A model generated the notes under the pieces. That model was not told the origin of the DNA. It did not search any database and was given only the letters and a program-made list of their open reading frames with translations. A stretch of 64,000 nucleotides of DNA from Akkermansia sp. (GTDB taxonomy: Bacteria; Verrucomicrobiota; Verrucomicrobiia; Verrucomicrobiales; Akkermansiaceae), in contig JAFQSQ010000004.1 of assembly GCA_017409465.1 (NCBI GenBank), positions 1 to 64,000 of the forward strand, read 5' to 3'. The position numbers were made by a program, and so were the translations under genes. Shown here piece after piece: positions 58,872-64,000 of this stretch (position 1 is the first letter of the stretch; the number at the start of each line of letters is the position of its first letter).

Positions 58872-61169
58872 ATGCCTGACAACGACAAGAAAACACCCCC
58901 GCCCCCCCAGCCCGGCTCCTCCCCGAACTGGGGATTGATGATTCTCATGACCGTCATCGCCGGTATCCTGCTCATTGCCTTCGCCTTTGATGGCTCCATG
59001 AGCAGCCCGGCACGCACCATCTCACTGGACGAATTCACACGCGACTACCGCAGCGGGCTGGTCGTCACTTCCGACCCCAAGCAGTTCCCTATCGAGGTAA
59101 GCTCCAACGATGCTTCCAGCAACAGCACCCTGACGGCCTACCTCTACCGCAAGGCTCCGCAATTCTCCACCGGCAAGTTCTACCTGCCCTTCACCGATTC
59201 GGACGAAATTCGCTCCCTCTGCAACCGCTTTGGCATCACTCTGACCACCCGCATGGATGCCTCTGCGCCCTCTCTCTCCGATGCTGAGCGCGTACGCTCT
59301 ACCGATGACTTCGCCCGGCTGGGTGAGGAAGGTCGCATCATCATCGGTCAGGCCGGTCCCGTCATCTACGAAAACGGTAATCAGGGCGTCATCGTCGGTG
59401 AATACCGCAAGACTCCCGCGACCAAACTCACCGCCCGCGATGTAGAAATGGTGCGCGTGGAATTCAGCCGCATCTTCCAGGGCGACAAGGTGCGCGACCT
59501 GCTGGGCAACAACGTCATCTACAGCGTTGAGAGCAACACCTGGTCCGCCATCCTCATCAACGTTCTGCCCATCGCCATCGTTTTTCTGCTGCTCTTTTTC
59601 CTCTTCCGTGCCCAGAGCGGCGGCCCCGGCGGTGCCATGAAGTTCGCCCGCAGCCGCGCCCGCCTGCTTGACCCCTCCAAGAACAAAGTCACCTTCAAGG
59701 ACGTAGCCGGCATCTCCGAGGCCAAGGAAGAAGTGTGGGAAATCGTCGAGTTCCTGCGCAATCCCAAGAAGTTCCGCAATCTCGGTGGTACCATACCCAA
59801 GGGGGTCCTCATGGTCGGCCCCCCCGGCACGGGTAAGACCCTGCTGGCACGCGCCATTGCCGGCGAGGCTGATGTCCCCTTCTACACCATTTCCGGCTCC
59901 GACTTCGTGGAAATGTTTGTGGGCGTGGGTGCCAGCCGCGTGCGCGACATGTTTGCCGAGGCAAAGAAACACTCCCCCTGCCTCATCTTCATCGATGAAA
60001 TTGACGCCGTAGGGCGCCACCGCGGCCACGGCGTGGGTGGTGGTCACGATGAGCGTGAGCAGACGCTCAATGCCCTGCTGGTGGAGATGGACGGCTTCAC
60101 CGCTAACGAGAACGTCATCGTCATCGCCGCCACCAACCGAGTGGACGTGCTCGACCCCGCCCTGCTCCGCCCCGGCCGCTTTGACCGCCAGGTCACCGTC
60201 AACCTGCCGGATGCCGCCGGGCGTGAGCAGATTCTCCGCGTACACGCCCGCAAGGTCAAGCTCGACCCCGCCGTGGACCTCGGCCCCATCGCCCGTGCCA
60301 CCACCGGATTCTCCGGGGCAGAGCTCGCTAACGTGGTGAATGAGGCCGCCCTCATTGCCGCCCGCCGCAACCAGCAGACCGTGCAGCAGGCCGACCTGGA
60401 GGAAGCCCGCGAAAAGGTACGCTGGGGACGCGAGCGCCGCTCCCTGGAAATCACGGACAAGGAGAAGTACAACACCGCTATCCATGAAGCGGGCCACGCC
60501 ATCTGCCTGCTCAAGACGGACCTCTCCAAGACCCTCCCGCTGCACAAGGTCACCATCATCCCCCGCGGCCCGGCTCTGGGTGTCACCATGATGCTGCCGG
60601 AGGAAGACCAGCACAGCGAATACCGCAGTGAAATGCTTGATTACATCGTCGTCACCATGGGCGGACGCTGCGCAGAGCAAGTCGTCTTCGGCGACTACTC
60701 CGGCGGAGCCCGCGGCGACATCCACCAGGCCACGTCTGTGGCTCGCAAGATGGTCTGTGTGTACGGCATGAGCGACAAGCTCGGTCCCGTGGAATACGGC
60801 TCCAACCACAGCGAGGTCTTCCTGGCACGCGATATCTCCCAGAGCACCCGCAACTTCTCTGAGCATACCGCCCGTGTCATTGATGAGGAAATTCACCGCA
60901 TCGTTACGGAGAACTACAACCGCGCCATGAGCATCCTGACGGAAAACAAGGAACGTCTCCTGCTCATTGCAGATAAACTCATTGAGTTCGAAACCCTCAG
61001 CGGCAAGCAGGTGAAAGAACTGCTGGAAACCGGCGAGATGACCGACCCGCCTCTGCGCCAGCTCCCCCCTGAAATCCCCGCAGAGCCGGATGCTCCCACT
61101 GACCTCCAGACTCCCAACGATGAACCTCCTGCCGCCACCCCGGCAACGGAGGAAGAGAAACAAGCGTAA
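58872..61169 (+). CDS. ftsH: ATP-dependent zinc metalloprotease FtsH
   Basis: A 765-residue inner-membrane protease. The first span ([18 protein letters not shown], about residues 19-36) and second span ([19 protein letters not shown], about residues 225-243) enclose a periplasmic domain that is longer than in E. coli. The AAA domain has [19 protein letters not shown] (Walker A), [16 protein letters not shown] (Walker B) and the SRH region [14 protein letters not shown]. The protease site is [11 protein letters not shown] (HEAGH). The C-terminal tail is Pro/Glu rich. It degrades membrane and short-lived regulatory proteins. It is followed by rsfS at 24 bp. Confidence 0.97.
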   Translation: MPDNDKKTPPPPQPGSSPNWGLMILMTVIAGILLIAFAFDGSMSSPARTISLDEFTRDYRSGLVVTSDPKQFPIEVSSNDASSNSTLTAYLYRKAPQFSTGKFYLPFTDSDEIRSLCNRFGITLTTRMDASAPSLSDAERVRSTDDFARLGEEGRIIIGQAGPVIYENGNQGVIVGEYRKTPATKLTARDVEMVRVEFSRIFQGDKVRDLLGNNVIYSVESNTWSAILINVLPIAIVFLLLFFLFRAQSGGPGGAMKFARSRARLLDPSKNKVTFKDVAGISEAKEEVWEIVEFLRNPKKFRNLGGTIPKGVLMVGPPGTGKTLLARAIAGEADVPFYTISGSDFVEMFVGVGASRVRDMFAEAKKHSPCLIFIDEIDAVGRHRGHGVGGGHDEREQTLNALLVEMDGFTANENVIVIAATNRVDVLDPALLRPGRFDRQVTVNLPDAAGREQILRVHARKVKLDPAVDLGPIARATTGFSGAELANVVNEAALIAARRNQQTVQQADLEEAREKVRWGRERRSLEITDKEKYNTAIHEAGHAICLLKTDLSKTLPLHKVTIIPRGPALGVTMMLPEEDQHSEYRSEMLDYIVVTMGGRCAEQVVFGDYSGGARGDIHQATSVARKMVCVYGMSDKLGPVEYGSNHSEVFLARDISQSTRNFSEHTARVIDEEIHRIVTENYNRAMSILTENKERLLLIADKLIEFETLSGKQVKELLETGEMTDPPLRQLPPEIPAEPDAPTDLQTPNDEPPAATPATEEEKQA

Positions 61170-61193
61170 ATCAACCACACACCTCTGAAACAC

Positions 61194-61547
61194 ATGACCA
61201 GCAAGGATCTCGCATTCGCCTGCGCCAAAGCCGCAGATGATGCCAAAGCCACCAACATCGCCGTGTACGACCTGCGCGGCACCTCCTCCATCACCGATTT
61301 CGCCATCGTGTGCACCGCTACCTCCGTCCCCCACCTCCGCGCCGTCCTGCGCGATGTGGACAAGGAAATAGGCGAACAGTACAATCTGGAGCCCATCTAT
61401 GCCGAGCGCACCCCCAATGCCCTCTGGTCCGTGCTCGACTACATCGATGTCATGGTTCACGTCATGGCCGACGAAGTCCGCGATTTCTACAATCTGGAAG
61501 AATTCTGGAAACCCGAAAACCGCATCGACTGGGCTCCCGAAGCCTGA
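61194..61547 (+). CDS. rsfS: Ribosome silencing factor RsfS
   Basis: A 117-residue Iojap/RsfS protein: AADDAKATNIAVYDLRGTSSITDFAIVCTATSVPHLRAV and ALWSVLDYIDVMVHVMADEVRDFYNLEEFW. It binds ribosomal protein L14 and blocks subunit joining under starvation. It probably shares the ftsH transcript and ends in a strong terminator. Confidence 0.94.
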   Translation: MTSKDLAFACAKAADDAKATNIAVYDLRGTSSITDFAIVCTATSVPHLRAVLRDVDKEIGEQYNLEPIYAERTPNALWSVLDYIDVMVHVMADEVRDFYNLEEFWKPENRIDWAPEA

Positions 61548-61566
61548 TACACACCCCTTTTCTCCA

Positions 61567-61594
61567 AGCCCGCCTGTCCGGCGGGCTTTTTTTG
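61567..61594 (+). terminator. Terminator after rsfS
   Basis: AGCCCGCC and GGCGGGCT form an 8-bp stem with loop TGTCC, followed by a run of seven T. Confidence 0.9.
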
Positions 61595-61742
61595 TGCAAT
61601 TCGGAATAACCTCCCCCGGGCACTCGCAGCGGCTCTTCCTCATTTCTTGCTTTTTTTTCGTTTCCGCTGCATGATGGGTACATCCCGGCGGCATCGGTGT
61701 CGCCGGGTCAGGTGACGGGAAAGCACCTCGCTCCTTTCCCTA

Positions 61743-62220
61743 TTTATTGTTCCGGCAGTGAAAGATTGATCGGTCGATAAATGGGAAGTTGTAGGGAAGT
61801 ACGATTGACGAATGACGAAGTACGAATGAAAAGTTCGCTGCGCTGCGCGCAGATGGTTTCAACTAACGCTAAGCGTCCTTCATCGTTCATCATGCGAGCA
61901 GAGCGAGCGGAATATTGAGCCCGTATGGGCGGCATAATCGTAGCGAGACCCGTCAGGGCCTCGTAGAAGACAAAGAGAATGCTGAGCCCGCGAAAGCGGG
62001 CGGTATAAAGCGATGTTCTATATGGAGACAACGCTTTATGCCGCCCTATCGCCTGCGCTCAGGGCTCCTTTATTTTTGTGCATAACGAGGGGCTCCGCCG
62101 CTACGCGTCTCCGCCCCTTCGCTACGATTATACCGCCCTCCGGGCTCAAAATTCCTCGGGCTTTCTGCCCGACAAATTGACTTTATCGACCGATCAATCT
62201 TTCATTGACGGAACAATAAA
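61743..62220. mobile_element. 478-bp non-coding element with 39-bp terminal inverted repeats
   Basis: The ends 61743-61781 and 62182-62220 are inverse copies (37 of 39 identical; motif GATTGATCGGTCGATAAA inside). Within lies a second nested inverted repeat: GAGCCCG-N-GGGCGGCATAATCGTAGCG around 61917-61944 against CGCTACGATTATACCGCCC around 62119-62137, and a third around GCGGGCGGTATAAAGCG and CGCTTTATGCCGCC (about 61994-62045). The whole can fold into one long hairpin. No transposase is encoded, and open frames inside are not convincing. It looks like a MITE-type non-autonomous element or a structured repetitive palindrome. Fragments recur at 106-205 and 38942-38987. No clear target duplication is seen. 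Confidence 0.75.
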
Positions 62221-62283
62221 TGCCGTGCCGGATGCCACCCGATGGGATTGACAGAGTTATGCGTCAATCACGCCGTGTCGGAG

Positions 62284-64000
62284 TTACTGTTTTGTCTCGT
62301 CGAAATTCTCGGGGACGGTAAAGATTCTGTTCACGTTGTCGTTGCCGAAAATCTCGCGGGCCAGGGTGCGGATTTCATCAGCGGTCATCCCCTTGAGATC
62401 TGCCATGAGACCGCGGATTTCCTCCAGCTTCTCCGGCTCTGACTGCAGGCGGGAGATGGCACCCTGCCAGAATCCGGACGTGCGCCAGGATTTTTCCGTG
62501 CTGGCGATGATGGGGCGAATCGCACGGACGAAATCTTCATCGGTGATGCCGTCTTCCAAAGCCAGGTTGCGCAGGATGAGTTCCATGGCGGTGTTGACTT
62601 TGATACGGTTACTCTTCACGCCTGCGCTGGACGTCGTGAGCGTGGCGGCGTTCTCGTAGGAGGCATTGAAGTTGATGCGGGCAGAGGGGGAGTAGGTCTC
62701 GCCCAGTTCGGCTCGGATGCCGTCGAAGAGTTTTTCGCGGACGATGGAGTTGAGCACCTGCAAGCGGCGGTTGCGCAGCGTATCACGCCCGTTGCCGATG
62801 GGGCGAACGTGTGAGACGATGGTCTTATCCAGCTCGGTGGGGTAGCGCAGGAACTCGCTGCGTCCCCAGGGTTGGAAGTTGACGGTACGTTCCTCCGGGG
62901 TCACCGGGGTGAACTCCTTCTCGCGCTCGGGCATGGCGCCGAAGGTGCGCTCGATGACCGGGATGATATCTGCCGTCTTGAAATCGCCCACGATGGTGAT
63001 TTCCATGGCTCCTTTCTGTAATGAGGGGGTGATGGCCGCCTTGACCTGCTCGGTGGTGAGGGCTTCCAGCACCTCCTGTTCCGGCATGGTGAAGCGGGGA
63101 TCATCGCCGTGCATGATGCGTGCTCCCTGGTAGGAGAATGCCCCCTCCGGCGTACTGCGCAGGCGGCTGTATATCTCCGGCAGGCGGCGGCGGAGCATGG
63201 TCTCGCCGGTATTGCGGAAGCCGGGGTGCATGATGGCTGCGGCTATCAGCTGGCACTGCAGCTCGAAATCCTCCGGCGTGCACCCGCCGGAGATGACGAA
63301 GCGATCCATCTCAGAGGCGAAGCTGAGCCCGGCGTGGCGCCCGGCCAGGATGCGATTGAGGTCGTCGGCGCTGTGAGCTTCCAGCCCGCCCTGGTTCATG
63401 ACGGCTTCGGCTATCATATGCAGCCCGGGGGTACCCATCAGTTTACGTGTGCCGCCATCTACTCGGGCTGCGACGGATATGGAGCCCTTGCTGGTGGTGA
63501 CCGGTTTGAGGTTGACGCGGATGCCGTTGCTGAGCGTCAGTGTGGTGACGTCGATATCCTCCAGGTAGGCTGATTGGGTCACGTGCCCGGGGGCGCCGAT
63601 GTTATCGTAGGCGAAATCTGCCAGTTTCGCTTCCTCCTGGGGTGCAACCTCCGTGGCACGGGCGGCATCGAGTGCGGCTCGCAGCTCTGACTTGCTGATA
63701 CCGTCGGGGGTGTGGCCGGTCATGGCAATCTTGGTGCGGCTCATGTCGTAGGCGGCTTTGAGGGCGCGGCGGCAGGCATCCGGGTCTTCTGCCAGCGCGG
63801 CGATACCGGCTTGCAGCGCGCGCATATCTTCATCGGGAGCGGTAGGTGTCGTCTTGTTGCCCACCACGTCCACCAGCCAATCCGCGATGGCAGAGGAGGG
63901 GGTCGTTTCCCAGCGTTGCTGACTCACCAGAGCGGCTGTGAGCAGCGAGGTAAGCACTTCGTTATACTCCTGGGCGCTGAATCCGTGTTCGCAGGCGCGG
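62284..64000 (-). CDS. M16-family peptidase, C-terminal part (runs off window)
   Basis: The frame continues past the window edge (in-frame codons for CEHGFSAQEYNE precede residue 1 of the visible part), so only the C-terminal 570 or so residues are seen. They contain two M16-type half-domains: LSNGIRVNLKPVTTSKGSISVAARVDGGTRKL and GLHMIAEAVMNQGG, then MEITIVGDFKTADIIPVIERTFGAMP and FDGIRAELGETYSPSARINF. The active HxxEH motif is expected upstream, outside the window; the second half here lacks it, as in two-half proteins like PqqL. It probably acts in the periplasm on small peptides. Confidence 0.88.
   Translation of the reverse strand, partial: RACEHGFSAQEYNEVLTSLLTAALVSQQRWETTPSSAIADWLVDVVGNKTTPTAPDEDMRALQAGIAALAEDPDACRRALKAAYDMSRTKIAMTGHTPDGISKSELRAALDAARATEVAPQEEAKLADFAYDNIGAPGHVTQSAYLEDIDVTTLTLSNGIRVNLKPVTTSKGSISVAARVDGGTRKLMGTPGLHMIAEAVMNQGGLEAHSADDLNRILAGRHAGLSFASEMDRFVISGGCTPEDFELQCQLIAAAIMHPGFRNTGETMLRRRLPEIYSRLRSTPEGAFSYQGARIMHGDDPRFTMPEQEVLEALTTEQVKAAITPSLQKGAMEITIVGDFKTADIIPVIERTFGAMPEREKEFTPVTPEERTVNFQPWGRSEFLRYPTELDKTIVSHVRPIGNGRDTLRNRRLQVLNSIVREKLFDGIRAELGETYSPSARINFNASYENAATLTTSSAGVKSNRIKVNTAMELILRNLALEDGITDEDFVRAIRPIIASTEKSWRTSGFWQGAISRLQSEPEKLEEIRGLMADLKGMTADEIRTLAREIFGNDNVNRIFTVPENFDETKQ

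Noticed and set aside
59022-61694. 890-codon minus-strand open frame across ftsH and rsfS
   Set aside because: Antisense to FtsH and RsfS with no recognisable domain; long antisense frames are common opposite GC-rich genes.
61744-62031. Minus-strand frame of 95 codons inside the terminal-repeat element
   Set aside because: It lies across inverted repeats, and part of its peptide (SSFVNRTSLQ) simply reflects the repeat shared with 106-205.

Overview
The window reads as a chromosomal segment of a Verrucomicrobiota bacterium, probably an Akkermansia-like gut or mucosal commensal. This is inferred from protein content and was not checked by phylogeny. Supporting signs are a secreted sialidase with Asp boxes, a PEP-CTERM beta-rich surface protein, an autotransporter-type outer-membrane barrel, type III glutamine synthetase, KDO-pathway KdsD, and many short lipoproteins and secreted proteins. 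Coding density is high, housekeeping genes are GC-rich, and almost no gene has a recognisable Shine-Dalgarno sequence. At least sixteen genes have a sigma70-like promoter whose -10 box ends only 4-10 nt before the start codon, so leaderless mRNAs appear common.

Layout. 1-2375: relic of a dispersed repeat and a secreted sialidase. 2432-7737: a SagB-like nitroreductase whose 3' end carries an approximately 4.7-kb low-GC island. The island holds a HELMH metalloprotease-like gene, a membrane protein, a tyrosine recombinase, a 34-bp tandem repeat and a truncated DUF4143 ATPase, and it is bounded by 39-bp direct repeats (2978-3016 and 7699-7737). 7891-9937: a PEP-CTERM surface protein with an upstream pair of inverted dyads. 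10017-16422: a membrane protein, an ABC-F ATPase, an IdeS-like secreted cysteine protease, tRNA-Val(CAC), RecG and a lipoprotein amidase. 16564-28730: an RpiB-GlyA fusion, a second tyrosine recombinase, FabH, a CysJ-like reductase, two lipoproteins, an MtaD-like deaminase, a DnaQ-like exonuclease, an Opp-type ATPase, and a third tyrosine recombinase behind a second inverted dyad pair. 28907-38831: a thioesterase, an ExbB/ExbD operon, SerRS, S6, KdsD, DUF4186, EF-P, glutamine synthetase III and a thioredoxin-like protein. 39094-46445: AlkD-like, CD225 and DUF2752 proteins, TrmB-Tgt-YajC, AroE, an NlpC/P60 lipoprotein, NfeD and an SPFH protein. 46514-52885: PurE, PyrR-PyrB-pseudoPyrC, and an ELM1-type plus two GT4 glycosyltransferases. 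52987-64000: an outer-membrane barrel, a beta-CASP nuclease, GlnRS, RibBA, FtsH, RsfS, a 478-bp element with 39-bp terminal inverted repeats, and the C-terminal part of an M16 peptidase.

The most unusual signal is a pair of non-coding elements, one upstream of the PEP-CTERM gene and one directly upstream of recombinase 3. Each consists of two approximately 17-21 bp dyads of the form GCATT-N3-AATGC in opposite orientation, with centres 146 and 147 bp apart. In each pair one dyad is perfect and the other has mismatches in one outer arm. This architecture fits an invertible DNA switch served by the lone tyrosine recombinases. For recombinase 3, inversion on paper replaces a non-consensus -35 (CTTTCT) with TTGAGC, 17 nt from a fixed -10. 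Recombinase 1 has a dyad of the same 7-3-7 shape just upstream.
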